Source: Anaerophaga thermohalophila DSM 12881 (GTDB lineage: Bacteria > Bacteroidota > Bacteroidia > Bacteroidales > Marinilabiliaceae). From it: a stretch of 64,000 nt of DNA. The stretch lies in NCBI RefSeq assembly GCF_000191885.1, contig NZ_AEWI01000001.1, forward strand, positions 62,001 to 126,000, given 5' to 3'. Numbering within the stretch: the first letter of the stretch is position 1; each line of letters begins with the position of its first letter. A program made the translations under genes and the position numbers. The notes beneath the pieces are model-generated. The model saw nothing but the letters and a program-made list of their open reading frames with translations. It had not been told where the DNA came from and did no database searches. Of this stretch, positions 1 through 8,644 are shown in pieces.

Positions 1-1443
1 AACCGGTTTGACCAACCCATGGAGCAACTTTCAGGAGGACAAGTCAAGCGGGTAGCCCTGGCAGCAGTATTGATCACAGACCCCGATTTTCTGATACTTG
101 ACGAACCTACCAATCACCTTGATCTGGATATGATTGAATGGCTGGAAGATTACCTGAAACGAAGCCGAATGACTTTACTGATGGTTACGCACGACCGCTA
201 TTTCCTTGACCGTGTGTGCAATGAAATTTTTGAGCTTCAGGACGAAACCCTCTTTCAATACAGAGGTAATTATGCCTACTATCTGGAAAAAAGACAGGAG
301 CGCATCCATCAGAAAAACCAGGAAGTGGAGAGGGCGCGTAACCTCCTGCGAAAAGAGCAGGAATGGATGAACCGACAGCCTCAGGCAAGAGGAACAAAAG
401 CAAAATACCGGATTGATGCATTTCATGACCTGAAAAAAACGGCTTCTCAAAACACGCAGGAACAAAGCATGGAAATTAATATTGGTTCGGCACGACTGGG
501 CCGGAAAGTTCTGAATTTATATCATGTAAGTAAAAGTTTCGACAATCTGAATCTTATTAAAGACTTTTCATACAAGTTTGTAAGAGGAGAAAAAGCCGGT
601 ATTATCGGGAAAAACGGAACCGGCAAATCAACCTTTCTCAACATCCTGACAGAAGAACTTCAACCCGACAGTGGATATGTTGAACCCGGGGAAACTCTCG
701 TAACAGGCTATTACCGACAGGAAGGAATGTTGCCGGATGAAAACAAACGGGTTTTGGAAGTGATTACCGATATTGCCGACCAGGTAAAACTCGGGAAAAA
801 TCATTCGATGTCTGCTTCCCAATTCTTACGCTATTTCATGTTCCCCAACGAGATGCATAATGTAAGGGTACAGAAACTAAGTGGTGGCGAAAAAAAACGT
901 CTCTATCTGATGACAATATTAATGAAAACCCCTAACTTTCTGATACTCGACGAACCTACCAACGATCTGGACATTCTTACCCTCAATGTTCTGGAAGATT
1001 ACCTTCAGCAATTTGACGGTTGTGTCCTGGTGGTTTCGCACGACCGTTATTTTCTCGATAAGGTAACCGACCATCTGTTCATTTTTGAAAGAAACGGAAC
1101 CATAAAAGACTTTCCGGGAAATTATACAGATTACCGCGAACAGATGGCAAAGGAGCTTCAGGAAAAAAGAGCCGCGACATCAGCCGGGCAACAACCCAAA
1201 AAACAAAAACCTGCCCGTTTGCCAAACAAGAACAAACTTACCTTCAAGGAGAAAAAAGAAATGGAGAGCCTTGAACAACAAATTGAAAAACTGGAAGACC
1301 AAAAAAAAGAACTGGAAGACCAACTCAACTCAGGTTCTTTATCGGGCGATGAACTGCTCAAAACATCTTCAACCCTTGGCAACCTGATGAAAGAATTGGA
1401 TAAGTGTGAAATGCGCTGGTTGGAATTAAGCGAAAAGGAGTAA
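1..1443 (+). CDS. uup: ABC-F family ATPase, Uup type (5' end cut by window)
   Basis: This is a soluble duplicated ATPase of the ABC-F group, which act on the ribosome or on branched DNA rather than in membrane transport. The reading frame is open to base 1, so the ATG at 19 is not the start and about 140-160 N-terminal residues, including the first Walker A, are missing. The visible part begins just before the first signature LSGGQ and Walker B LILDEPTNHLD, followed by the inter-domain linker. The second ATPase domain has Walker A GKNGTGKST, signature LSGGEKKR and Walker B LILDEPTNDLD. The last 70 residues form a charged coiled coil (KLTFKEKKEMESLEQQ...), the C-terminal domain that separates Uup from other ABC-F members. 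Uup is the best assignment; the exact cellular substrate is not shown by sequence. Confidence 0.9.
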   Translation, partial: NRFDQPMEQLSGGQVKRVALAAVLITDPDFLILDEPTNHLDLDMIEWLEDYLKRSRMTLLMVTHDRYFLDRVCNEIFELQDETLFQYRGNYAYYLEKRQERIHQKNQEVERARNLLRKEQEWMNRQPQARGTKAKYRIDAFHDLKKTASQNTQEQSMEINIGSARLGRKVLNLYHVSKSFDNLNLIKDFSYKFVRGEKAGIIGKNGTGKSTFLNILTEELQPDSGYVEPGETLVTGYYRQEGMLPDENKRVLEVITDIADQVKLGKNHSMSASQFLRYFMFPNEMHNVRVQKLSGGEKKRLYLMTILMKTPNFLILDEPTNDLDILTLNVLEDYLQQFDGCVLVVSHDRYFLDKVTDHLFIFERNGTIKDFPGNYTDYREQMAKELQEKRAATSAGQQPKKQKPARLPNKNKLTFKEKKEMESLEQQIEKLEDQKKELEDQLNSGSLSGDELLKTSSTLGNLMKELDKCEMRWLELSEKE

Positions 1444-1547
1444 CTAAATATTCTTACCGTCTGTCCCAAAACTTAGAAATTAGCAGTTTTACAAAGCTTT
1501 TTCCATACATCAGTGATATTTTTTGCGATTTTTTCAACAATCTGTTG

Positions 1548-1575
1548 TTTGGAATAGAATAAATATCTATTTTTG
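1548..1575 (+). promoter_or_regulatory. Bacteroidota-type promoter of the phe leader and operon
   Basis: A TTTG at 1548-1551 and TATTTTTG at 1568-1575 fit the -33/-7 pattern TTTG...TAnnTTTG of the Bacteroidota housekeeping sigma factor, with a slightly short spacer of 16 bases. Transcription would start near 1582, just ahead of the leader peptide at 1607. Confidence 0.5.
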
Positions 1576-1606
1576 CCATGGTTAAAAATAAAAAGCAATA
1601 CTTATC

Positions 1607-1696
1607 ATGTTACAGCATGCCTGTTCATATTTCTTTTTCTTCTTTTTTTATTTTTTTGGTTCATCAACCAGAAGGGGCAGGCTCATGCATAAATAA
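1607..1696 (+). CDS. pheL: Phenylalanine leader peptide of the pheA attenuator
   Basis: A 29-codon frame starts at ATG 1607 and stops at TAA 1694. Its middle reads YFFFFFFYFF, so eight of 29 codons are Phe and two more are Tyr. It sits directly upstream of an antiterminator/terminator pair (1671-1753) and then pheA. A ribosome stalled on the Phe codons (1631-1657) would leave the antiterminator arm at 1671-1681 free. A ribosome that reaches the stop codon would cover that arm and let the terminator form. This is the classic logic of Phe attenuation. A different, longer frame (1578-1766) crosses the same bases but runs through the terminator and is not favoured. The gene symbol is by analogy with enteric pheL; no sequence homology is claimed. 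Confidence 0.75.
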   Translation: MLQHACSYFFFFFFYFFGSSTRRGRLMHK

Positions 1697-1753
1697 ATCA
1701 AAAATTCGGAGTTACAAAATATGCGTCCCGCCCCTTCAGGCGGGATTTTTTTT
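1671..1753 (+). terminator. Phe attenuator: alternative antiterminator and terminator hairpins
   Basis: The terminator is CCCGCC (1727-1732) pairing with GGCGGG (1739-1744) around a six-base loop, followed by eight T (1746-1753). The competing helix is GAAGGGGC (1671-1678) pairing perfectly with GCCCCTTC (1730-1737), extended by GG (1680-1681) with CC (1727-1728) past one mismatch. It consumes the left arm of the terminator. The two structures are mutually exclusive, as an attenuator requires. Confidence 0.75.
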
Positions 1754-1762
1754 ATCTGTACT

Positions 1763-2683
1763 ATGAGTAAAAACAAAACCATACAAGTCGCCATTCAGGG
1801 TATCCCCGGAGCCAACCATGAAATAGCCGCCCGGGCCTATTTCAAAGACAAAGAAGTGGAAGTTGTACCCTGCCACACTTTTCAGGAAGTTTTTGATGTC
1901 ATGCAGTCAAATCCAAAGATTCTTGGTATCATGGCAATCGAAAACACTCTGGTCGGTAGTTTGCTGCCCAATTACACTATGTTAAGAGAATCGGGCTTTA
2001 ACGTTCAGGGCGAGCATAAATTGAGAATAAAACATCATCTGATGGCTCTTCCCGGTCAAAACATTAACGACCTGAAAGAAGTTCACTCCCACCCCATGGC
2101 CCTGGCGCAATGTGAAGAGTTTTTCAAAAAACATCCTCACATAAAACTTATCGAAAGTGAAGATACCGCCTTTAGTGCCAAAACCATATCGGACAAAAAA
2201 CTAAAAGGAACCGGCGCCATTGCCTCGTCACTTGCAGCCGAACTCTACAACCTCGAAATTATTGAAAGAAGCATAGAAACCAATAAACATAACTATACCA
2301 GGTTTCTGATTATCGGGCAGGAAAACAAAGCAGTAAAAGCTGAACTGCTGGAGCAAAACAAAATCAATAAAGCGTCGCTTGTTTTCTCCCTGCCGCACGA
2401 AGAGGGAAGTCTTTCAAAAATCCTTACCATTCTGGCCTTTTACAATATCAACCTCACTAAAATACAATCGCTTCCTATTGTTGGTATTGAATGGGAATAC
2501 CTTTTTTACATTGATGTTATGTTTGATAACTATGAACGTTATTTACAATCTTTGGACGCCATTCGTCCTCTGTGCAAAAAGTTACGTGTTCTCGGCGAAT
2601 ATGAGGCCTGTACAGCAACACAGACAACCAATGGAGAAACTTTTGAAAAAGAGAAAGTTCATAATGCTTTGACATCTATATAA
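1763..2683 (+). CDS. pheA: Prephenate dehydratase with ACT domain
   Basis: This enzyme converts prephenate to phenylpyruvate, the committed step of phenylalanine synthesis, in the cytoplasm. The 306-residue protein has the catalytic dehydratase domain (about residues 5-190) with the TRF motif at 179-181 (NYTRF), then an ACT domain (about 204-280). In the ACT domain the usual Phe-binding ESRP stretch reads KIQSLP (233-238), so feedback binding may be altered. An upstream ATG at 1721 lies inside the attenuator terminator, so ATG 1763 (MSKNKTIQV) is chosen. The gene is first in the aromatic operon and is controlled by the leader at 1607-1753. No chorismate mutase domain is present here; that activity is fused to the DAHP synthase at 4126. 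Confidence 0.93.
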   Translation: MSKNKTIQVAIQGIPGANHEIAARAYFKDKEVEVVPCHTFQEVFDVMQSNPKILGIMAIENTLVGSLLPNYTMLRESGFNVQGEHKLRIKHHLMALPGQNINDLKEVHSHPMALAQCEEFFKKHPHIKLIESEDTAFSAKTISDKKLKGTGAIASSLAAELYNLEIIERSIETNKHNYTRFLIIGQENKAVKAELLEQNKINKASLVFSLPHEEGSLSKILTILAFYNINLTKIQSLPIVGIEWEYLFYIDVMFDNYERYLQSLDAIRPLCKKLRVLGEYEACTATQTTNGETFEKEKVHNALTSI

Positions 2684-2959
2684 TTTTAGTGTCTGTCTGG
2701 AAATACTACTCGCTCAGTTACGCTTGATTTTCAGACAACACGCGGCCAGAAACTTTACAACCGGAACATCCTGAACAGACACACATTTTGTAAAAAGTTT
2801 TGCGAATTGGTACAATAGATTGTGAGATTTTAAGAGGTAAGATAATTTATACAACCTTGATATACTGAATTTTAACAAACAGGCACAAACAGTTGGTTTG
2901 CAGCGTATTGCAAAATTTTAACGGAGTATTGTTTATAGACGAACACTAAGTAAATTGCA

Positions 2960-4123
2960 ATGATTACACCAGCACAAAGAATCAGTCAGGTAAAGGAATA
3001 CTATTTCTCACTGAAACTGAAAGAAATAGCAGAAATGCAAGCAAATGGGAAACCGGTCATCAATCTTGGCATAGGTAATCCTGATCAGCCGCCGGCACCC
3101 GAAGTCCTGAAAACGCTAAACGATGCAGCAGCCCGCCCCGATACCCATGGATATCAGGGATATATCGGAATACCTGAATTACGAAAAAGTTTTTCCAACT
3201 GGTACAAACGTTTTTATAAGGTCAGTCTCGACCCTGAAAAGGAAATTTTACCGCTGATGGGTTCAAAAGAAGGGATTATGCACATTTCCATGGCTTTTCT
3301 TAATCCGGGAGATGAAGTTCTTGTTCCAAATCCCGGTTATCCGACCTACAGTGCAGTAACAGAAATTGTAGGTGCCGAAAAACGTTCCTACGACCTGATT
3401 GAAGAAAAAAACTGGCAACCTGATCTGGAGGCCCTCGAAAAAGAGGACTTATCAAATGTCAAACTCATGTGGGTCAACTATCCCAACATGCCCACAGGTG
3501 CCAAAGCCAGCCGGTCATTTTTTGAAAAACTGATAGCTTTTGGAAAACGTAACGATATTTTGATTTGCAACGACAATCCCTATAGTTTCATTCTTAATGC
3601 CGAGCCCCAAAGCATACTTTCAGTTCCCGGTGCTAAAGATGTTGCGATAGAATTAAATTCTTTGAGCAAGTCGCATAACATGGCCGGCTGGCGGGTAGGT
3701 ATGGCAGCATCGAATGCAGAGTTCATTAAATATGTGTTGCGCATCAAGAGCAATATGGACTCAGGGATGTTTCGACCGGTACAGGAAGCAGCAGCTAAAG
3801 CATTGTCGCTTGAGAAGGAGTGGTACGAAGAAGTAAACAATGTGTACCGAAGCCGCAAAAAACTTGTTCTGGAGATTATGAAGGCGCTTCAATGCTCCTG
3901 GAATGAAGACCAGGCAGGCATGTTCATCTGGGCAAAAATTCCGGATGAATATTCTTCCGCTAAGGAGCTATCCGACAAAATCCTTTATGAAGCCAATGTA
4001 TTCATAACGCCGGGATTTATTTTTGGTAGCCGGGGCGAGAGATACATACGAATATCTCTCTGTACGCCCGAAGAAAAGTTGAAAGAATCGTTAAACAGAA
4101 TAAAAAACATCATAACCAATTAA
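2960..4123 (+). CDS. Class I/II PLP aminotransferase (aromatic/aspartate type)
   Basis: This fold-type I PLP aminotransferase of 387 residues probably makes phenylalanine and tyrosine from phenylpyruvate and hydroxyphenylpyruvate. Visible family marks are the N-terminal NLGIGNPDQPP segment, the NPGYPTY loop, the NYPNMPTGA motif, the PLP-cofactor region NDNPY and the Schiff-base lysine K237 in SLSKSHNMAGWR. It belongs to the LL-diaminopimelate/aspartate aminotransferase-like branch, so the substrate is inferred from its place between pheA and the DAHP synthase gene, an order common in Bacteroidota. The 276-base gap before it has no clear terminator. It holds only a possible diverged copy of the short repeat found at 20,354 (near 2,745-2,800). 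The gene ends two bases before the next start codon, which supports an operon. Confidence 0.88.
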   Translation: MITPAQRISQVKEYYFSLKLKEIAEMQANGKPVINLGIGNPDQPPAPEVLKTLNDAAARPDTHGYQGYIGIPELRKSFSNWYKRFYKVSLDPEKEILPLMGSKEGIMHISMAFLNPGDEVLVPNPGYPTYSAVTEIVGAEKRSYDLIEEKNWQPDLEALEKEDLSNVKLMWVNYPNMPTGAKASRSFFEKLIAFGKRNDILICNDNPYSFILNAEPQSILSVPGAKDVAIELNSLSKSHNMAGWRVGMAASNAEFIKYVLRIKSNMDSGMFRPVQEAAAKALSLEKEWYEEVNNVYRSRKKLVLEIMKALQCSWNEDQAGMFIWAKIPDEYSSAKELSDKILYEANVFITPGFIFGSRGERYIRISLCTPEEKLKESLNRIKNIITN

Positions 4124-4125
4124 CC

Positions 4126-5238
4126 ATGTACAATCTGAACATTCAACCAATCACACTTCCGGGATTGGAACTGAAACGTCCCATTATTATCTCCGGGCCC
4201 TGCAGCGCCGAAACCGAGGAACAAACGCTCTCCACAGCTAAAGAGCTGGCAGCCCGGGGGATCAGGATATTTCGTGCCGGCATCTGGAAACCACGAACAC
4301 GCCCGGGTGCGTTCGAAGGCGTCGGGACACTTGGGCTCCCCTGGCTAAAACGTGTAAAAGAAGAAACCGGGATGTTTGTTTGCGTCGAAGTTGCCACTGC
4401 ACATCATGTTTACGAAGCTGTAAAGTATGGCGTGGATATGGTTTGGATTGGCGCCCGCACATCGGCCAACCCCTTTGCAGTACAGGAAGTTGCAGATGCC
4501 ATCAAAGGTTTGGATATACCGGTACTGGTCAAAAATCCGGTGAATCCTGATCTTGACCTTTGGATTGGTGCCATCGAACGCATCAACCGCGCCGGCATCA
4601 CGCAAATCGCTGCCATCCATCGTGGTTTCAGTTCTTACGACCAGTCTGAATTCAGAAATCATCCGCAGTGGCAAATCCCAATTGAGTTGAGACGCCGTAT
4701 ACCGGAATTACCAATTATCACCGATCCAAGCCATATCGCCGGTAACCGTGAATTGCTGGCTGACCTCTCGCAGGAAGCTATGGACCTGAACTTCGACGGC
4801 CTCATCATAGAATCGCATATCTGCCCCGATAAGGCATGGAGCGATGCTAAACAGCAAATTACACCGGAACGTTTAAAAGAGATTGTGGATAACCTTGTGC
4901 TTCGCAGACCAAAGATAGGGGAAGACACACCACGTGTCACTCTGGACGAATTAAGAAAACAAATCGATAAACTCGACGACCAATTGCTGGACCTTCTGAA
5001 AGAAAGAATGAAAATATCAGAAGCCATCGGAAAATACAAATTCGAAAATAACATCACAATTCTCCAGACCAGACGCTACGACGAACTAATGAATAACAGA
5101 AGAGACCGCGGATCTCAGCGGGGTTTGGATGAAGAATTTATTACCCGTATTTTTGAATCCATTCACGAAGAGTCGATCAGCCGGCAAAACGAGATAATGA
5201 ACAAGGCATTGTCGAAAAAACAAAAACCTCAGGAATGA
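4126..5238 (+). CDS. aroF: Bifunctional DAHP synthase / chorismate mutase
   Basis: This 370-residue fusion carries the first enzyme of the shikimate pathway and the chorismate branch-point enzyme. Residues 1-260 are a type I-beta (KDO8P-like) DAHP synthase, with the GPCSAE motif (24-29), GIWKPRTRPGAFEG (52-65), metal and substrate residues in VEVATAHH and IAAIHRGFSSY, and the DPSHIAGNR segment (200-208). Residues 272-360 are an AroQ-type chorismate mutase (LDELRKQIDKLDDQLLDLL..R). The mutase follows the synthase, the usual arrangement in Bacteroidota, where the mutase also serves allosteric control. It lies two bases after the aminotransferase gene, and its stop overlaps the tyrA start (ATGA), so translation is coupled. 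Confidence 0.93.
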   Translation: MYNLNIQPITLPGLELKRPIIISGPCSAETEEQTLSTAKELAARGIRIFRAGIWKPRTRPGAFEGVGTLGLPWLKRVKEETGMFVCVEVATAHHVYEAVKYGVDMVWIGARTSANPFAVQEVADAIKGLDIPVLVKNPVNPDLDLWIGAIERINRAGITQIAAIHRGFSSYDQSEFRNHPQWQIPIELRRRIPELPIITDPSHIAGNRELLADLSQEAMDLNFDGLIIESHICPDKAWSDAKQQITPERLKEIVDNLVLRRPKIGEDTPRVTLDELRKQIDKLDDQLLDLLKERMKISEAIGKYKFENNITILQTRRYDELMNNRRDRGSQRGLDEEFITRIFESIHEESISRQNEIMNKALSKKQKPQE

Positions 5239-6011
5239 AGATATGTATCCTTGGCGCAGGAAAAATGGGAACCTGGCTTACAGATGCCCTCTGTTTACAA
5301 CACGAAGTGGCTGTTTACGATCCCGACCTGGAACGTCTGCGCTTTGTTTTTAATACCCAGAGGCTTACCAAACCGGAAGAAATAACTGAATTTGCACCGG
5401 AACTTTTAATCAACGCGGCAAACCTGAAATATACCATCCCGGCCTTTGAATCGGTGATGGGGTTTTTGCCAGAGAATTGCATTATATCCGACATTGCATC
5501 GGTAAAAACCGGACTTAAAGAGTTTTATGAAAAATCGGGCCGCCGCTTTGTCTCCACACACCCTATGTTTGGCCCGACATTCGGCAACCTGAAAGAATTA
5601 AGACAACACCACGCCATTATTATCAAAGAGTCGGACCACATGGGAAAGGCCTTCTTTAAAGATTTCTTCGGTTCCCTCGGGCTCAATCTGCACGAATACA
5701 GTTTCGAAGAACACGATAAGACCATTGCCTATTCTCTTTCTGTGCCTTTCTCTTCCACGCTTGTATTTGCAGCATGCATGAAAAAGCAGGATGCACCCGG
5801 TACAACCTTCCGTAAACATCTCGACATTGCAAAAGGCCTTCTGTCTGAAGATGACTATCTGCTTACTGAAATACTGATGAACCCTTTTACCATAGGACAG
5901 GTAGAAAAAATTCGCCAGGAATTGAAGCACCTCATCGGACTAATAAAAGACAAAGATACCGAAGGACTTCAGGCTTTTCTTAAAAAAGTAAGGGAAAACA
6001 TAAAGGAATAA
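5235..6011 (+). CDS. tyrA: Prephenate dehydrogenase
   Basis: This NAD(P)-dependent enzyme decarboxylates prephenate to hydroxyphenylpyruvate on the tyrosine branch. The 258-residue protein has the N-terminal Rossmann glycine motif GAGKMG (7-12), the catalytic STHPMFGP stretch with its histidine, and an all-helical C-terminal dimerisation half. It lacks an ACT or chorismate mutase extension, consistent with the mutase being on the preceding gene. Its ATG overlaps the previous stop by four bases. As the last aromatic gene in the operon it would fall under the Phe attenuator together with pheA, so a Phe signal could also control tyrosine supply. Confidence 0.9.
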   Translation: MKICILGAGKMGTWLTDALCLQHEVAVYDPDLERLRFVFNTQRLTKPEEITEFAPELLINAANLKYTIPAFESVMGFLPENCIISDIASVKTGLKEFYEKSGRRFVSTHPMFGPTFGNLKELRQHHAIIIKESDHMGKAFFKDFFGSLGLNLHEYSFEEHDKTIAYSLSVPFSSTLVFAACMKKQDAPGTTFRKHLDIAKGLLSEDDYLLTEILMNPFTIGQVEKIRQELKHLIGLIKDKDTEGLQAFLKKVRENIKE

Positions 6012-6018
6012 AACATCA

Positions 6019-7092
6019 ATGCGCAGCCAATCTTTGAGCAAAACCAAAGTATTGCTTGGAATGAGCGGTGGACTGGACAGCACCATGGCGGCCCTGTTTC
6101 TAAAAGAAGCAGGTTATTCCGTAATTGGTCTGACACTAAAAACCTGGCACCGGAACCCCGGTATAATGGAACAAAACGCGGCTAAGGCGAAGGAGACGGC
6201 TGAAAAACTCGCCATAGAGCATCATGTTATGGACATACAAAAATCTTTTAAAAAGGAGGTCGTTGACTATTTTTGTCGTGAATACATGATGGGCAAAACG
6301 CCAAATCCCTGCAACCGGTGTAATCCCGTTATCAAATGGCCGGCACTGCTGCAAAAAGCCGACGAATCAGGTTGCCGGCATATTGCAACCGGTCATTATG
6401 TCCGAAAACAATTATTAAACAACCGCTGGTATCTAAAAAAAGGAGCCGATCCTTCAAAAGACCAGTCCTACTTTCTGTGGAATCTCAACCAGGAGATATT
6501 GCAGCGGGCCCTGTTTCCACTTGGGCAATTATCGAAAGAAAAAGTCAGGGAACTGGCATTAAATAACGGATTTCAGGATGTTGCCGTTCAAAAGGAAAGC
6601 ATGGGAGTCTGTTTCCTCGACGGCACTGATTATCGCGATTTCATAGTTGAACAGAACGGGTTTACTTCTCTCCGGCCGGGAAACATCGTCGACGAAACCG
6701 GTAGAATACTGGGGAAACACAGGGGACTTGCCTTCTTTACCACAGGTCAGAAAAAAGGATTGGGACTCCCCGATAACAAATATTTTGTTGTACGTTTAGA
6801 TTCTTCAAACAACCAGGTAGTCGTTTCAAAATCAGCATCTTTAAAAACAAGTAAAATTTATCTTTCAAACTATTACCTTTCAGCGCTTCCATCCGGAAAA
6901 GAGCTACTCGAACTCGAAGTTGACATTCGCATACGCGGAATCGATACGGTGCCAACCATACCAGGTACTTTGAAAATCATTCAACCCATAGGACTGGAAG
7001 TTAATTTTGATCATCCGGCATGGGGAATCACACCTGGTCAAAGTATTGTTTTCTATCGGGATGATGTTGTAATTGGTGGTGGTATTGTTTAG
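6019..7092 (+). CDS. mnmA: tRNA 2-thiouridylase, MnmA-family paralogue
   Basis: MnmA enzymes thiolate U34 of tRNAs for Lys, Glu and Gln, using ATP and a sulfur relay. This 357-residue copy has the PP-loop SGGLDS (16-21), the first cysteine region TPNPCNRCNP (C98, C101) and the second catalytic cysteine C198 in MGVCF, so it looks active. A second MnmA-like gene lies at 10,267-11,472, and paired copies are seen in many Bacteroidota. This one differs in the first cysteine motif (NPCNRC instead of NPDVLC) and is more diverged, so it may have a narrowed or different substrate. It starts seven bases after tyrA, so it may be the distal gene of the same transcript. Confidence 0.85.
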   Translation: MRSQSLSKTKVLLGMSGGLDSTMAALFLKEAGYSVIGLTLKTWHRNPGIMEQNAAKAKETAEKLAIEHHVMDIQKSFKKEVVDYFCREYMMGKTPNPCNRCNPVIKWPALLQKADESGCRHIATGHYVRKQLLNNRWYLKKGADPSKDQSYFLWNLNQEILQRALFPLGQLSKEKVRELALNNGFQDVAVQKESMGVCFLDGTDYRDFIVEQNGFTSLRPGNIVDETGRILGKHRGLAFFTTGQKKGLGLPDNKYFVVRLDSSNNQVVVSKSASLKTSKIYLSNYYLSALPSGKELLELEVDIRIRGIDTVPTIPGTLKIIQPIGLEVNFDHPAWGITPGQSIVFYRDDVVIGGGIV

Positions 7093-7123
7093 TAAACCGA
7101 GTTTGGTCAGTATTGACAAATAA

Positions 7124-7465
7124 TTAATCCCCCTCCTGGTCAGAATTCAGCACTTTAATCTCAAGAATATTTTTGGTATTTGAAGTTACCTTAAAACGAT
7201 CGTCTATTCTTTGACCAATCACCCATACAATATCATTACCCGAAAGTAAAAGCCAGGTTCTTTCTTTCTCAACCAGAGATAATTTCTCATCCACAAAAAA
7301 ATCGCTCAACTTCTTAAAAGTCTCCATTCCCAATGGACGAAATTGGTCTCCTTTATGCCAGTGCCTTATTACAAGCGGAAAGTCGATATGATCGGCATCT
7401 AAATGAACACAATCATGAAGACGTGAAATGTTAAAATCATCCTTCCTTTCGAACTGTTTTATTTT
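7124..7465 (-). CDS. tilS: TilS C-terminal part, out of frame with the N-terminal part
   Basis: This open stretch continues the TilS protein in the +1 frame relative to the gene at 7,437-8,468. It encodes the typical TilS C-terminal tRNA-binding domain: LDADHIDFPLVIRHW, then RPLGMETFKKLSDFF, LSLVEKERTWLL and the end of the family domain. A free-standing start could only be an internal ATG at 7,333, which would miss half of the domain. Removing one A from the run of six A (T at 7,462-7,467 on the plus strand) joins both parts into one protein of about 445 residues, the normal length of the family. Confidence 0.75.
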   Translation of the reverse strand, partial: KIKQFERKDDFNISRLHDCVHLDADHIDFPLVIRHWHKGDQFRPLGMETFKKLSDFFVDEKLSLVEKERTWLLLSGNDIVWVIGQRIDDRFKVTSNTKNILEIKVLNSDQEGD

Positions 7466-8468
7466 TTAAATGCAAAGGGGAAAGAATTTCTTTTTCCCCG
7501 CTGTTAATGAAAAAAAGTTCGTCCTTAAATTCCCTGATTGGCACAACAACCAGGTTAAACCGGTCTCTTACCAGGCGGTAACTCCCGGAAAAGAATTGTT
7601 TTCCCGGAATGGAATCAAAACTGTCTATTATTTCGGATACGGTTTGACTGTTAAAACCATAAGGCCGCAACAGTTCAAAAAGAATGGTGCTTCTTTGAGG
7701 ATGTTTTTCTATCAACCGGATAGGAATCATCATTTGGTCTCCTTCTTCGACAACCATTTCTTTCCGAACAGCAACAACTTCCTTCTCAACAATTTGCCAG
7801 GCTTCTTCCAGGTTTCGGAAATTATGCATCATCGTGTTAAAAAAGGAAGGATTAAGCAAATTCATTACCGGTAAAACATTGTGCCGGATATTGTTGCGTT
7901 GAAATGCCATATCGGTATTTGAAGAATCTGTCCGGAAAGGAATCCCTTGTCCATAACAATATTGCTCAATTTGCGTCCGGCGCAAGGCAAGCATGGGTCT
8001 GATCAGTTGTCCGCTCCTGAATTGCATTCCCTTTAATCCACGCAGTCCTGTACCTCTGGCAAGATTAAGAAAAAAGGTTTCAATCATATCGTCACCATGG
8101 TGTCCGGTTGCCAGCCAATAGAAATTCTCCTTGTCCATTAGTTCCCAAAACCAGCTGTATCGAAGTTCGCGGGCTGCCATTTCAATAGAGACTCCTCTTT
8201 TCACGGCTTCTTCTTTGGTATTGAAATGCCGGACATGAAGCGGAATATCCTGACCGATACAATAATTAACAACAAACTTTTCATCTTCATCGGACTCTTC
8301 ATCCCGAAGATGAAAATTACAATGTGCTGCCTGGCATTTATAGCCCGATTCCATGAAAACGTTCAACAATGCCATTGAGTCGGCCCCGCCGCTCAAAGCC
8401 ACCAAAACAGGATGCTCCTTTCTGACACCATATCTGGCAAGCACCTTTTGTACCTCCTCTTTAACCAT
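7437..8468 (-). CDS. tilS: tRNA(Ile)-lysidine synthase TilS, N-terminal part, frame broken near its end
   Basis: TilS ligates lysine to C34 of tRNA-Ile(CAU), which converts it to reading AUA; it is essential in nearly all bacteria. The N-terminal PP-loop ATPase has SGGADS (26-31), followed by the HCNFHLRDEESDEDE segment, the ATGHHGDD motif and the GLRGLKGM region. The frame ends early at 7,437 after residue 343, while the missing C-terminal domain continues in another frame (7,124-7,465). Because the gene should be essential, an extra A in an A6 run, either an assembly error or slippage corrected at expression, is more likely than loss. The start codon overlaps the stop of a pabB remnant, and a promoter lies at 8,645-8,674. 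Confidence 0.85.
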   Translation of the reverse strand: MVKEEVQKVLARYGVRKEHPVLVALSGGADSMALLNVFMESGYKCQAAHCNFHLRDEESDEDEKFVVNYCIGQDIPLHVRHFNTKEEAVKRGVSIEMAARELRYSWFWELMDKENFYWLATGHHGDDMIETFFLNLARGTGLRGLKGMQFRSGQLIRPMLALRRTQIEQYCYGQGIPFRTDSSNTDMAFQRNNIRHNVLPVMNLLNPSFFNTMMHNFRNLEEAWQIVEKEVVAVRKEMVVEEGDQMMIPIRLIEKHPQRSTILFELLRPYGFNSQTVSEIIDSFDSIPGKQFFSGSYRLVRDRFNLVVVPIREFKDELFFINSGEKEILSPLHLKNKTVRKEG

Positions 8469-8639
8469 ACTTGAGCTTCTTCTTATTAAAGATCGTCTTT
8501 AAGGCTTCGGCTTTCACAAGACATTCGTTGTACTCTTCTGCCGGGATGCAGGAATCTGTAATGGCACTTCCAACTGAATAAGTTTCTGCTCAAACACCTG
8601 AGCCTGTGACCCGGCAGAAAATGATAACCATTTACGCAT
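8461..8639 (-). pseudogene. pabB: Remnant of para-aminobenzoate/anthranilate synthase component I (pabB)
   Basis: Between the tilS start and a promoter lie two scraps of a chorismate-utilising enzyme in different frames. The downstream scrap (about 8,461-8,583) reads YSVGSAITDS..IPAEEYNECLVKAEAL, which matches the conserved C-terminal end of PabB/TrpE proteins. Its stop codon overlaps the tilS start (TATGGTTAA), as in an intact translationally coupled pair. The upstream scrap begins with ATG at 8,639 (MRKWLSFSAGSQAQVFEQKL), a plausible PabB N-terminus. The central roughly 1 kb is absent, so an internal deletion is the likely event. The C-terminal match is clear; the N-terminal one is inference. 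Confidence 0.6.
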
Positions 8640-8644
8640 GGTTG

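Noticed and set aside
1578-1766. 62-codon frame overlapping the pheA leader
   Set aside because: It crosses the terminator and runs to the pheA start; the 29-codon frame at 1,607 has the Phe run and a stop in the right place for attenuation.
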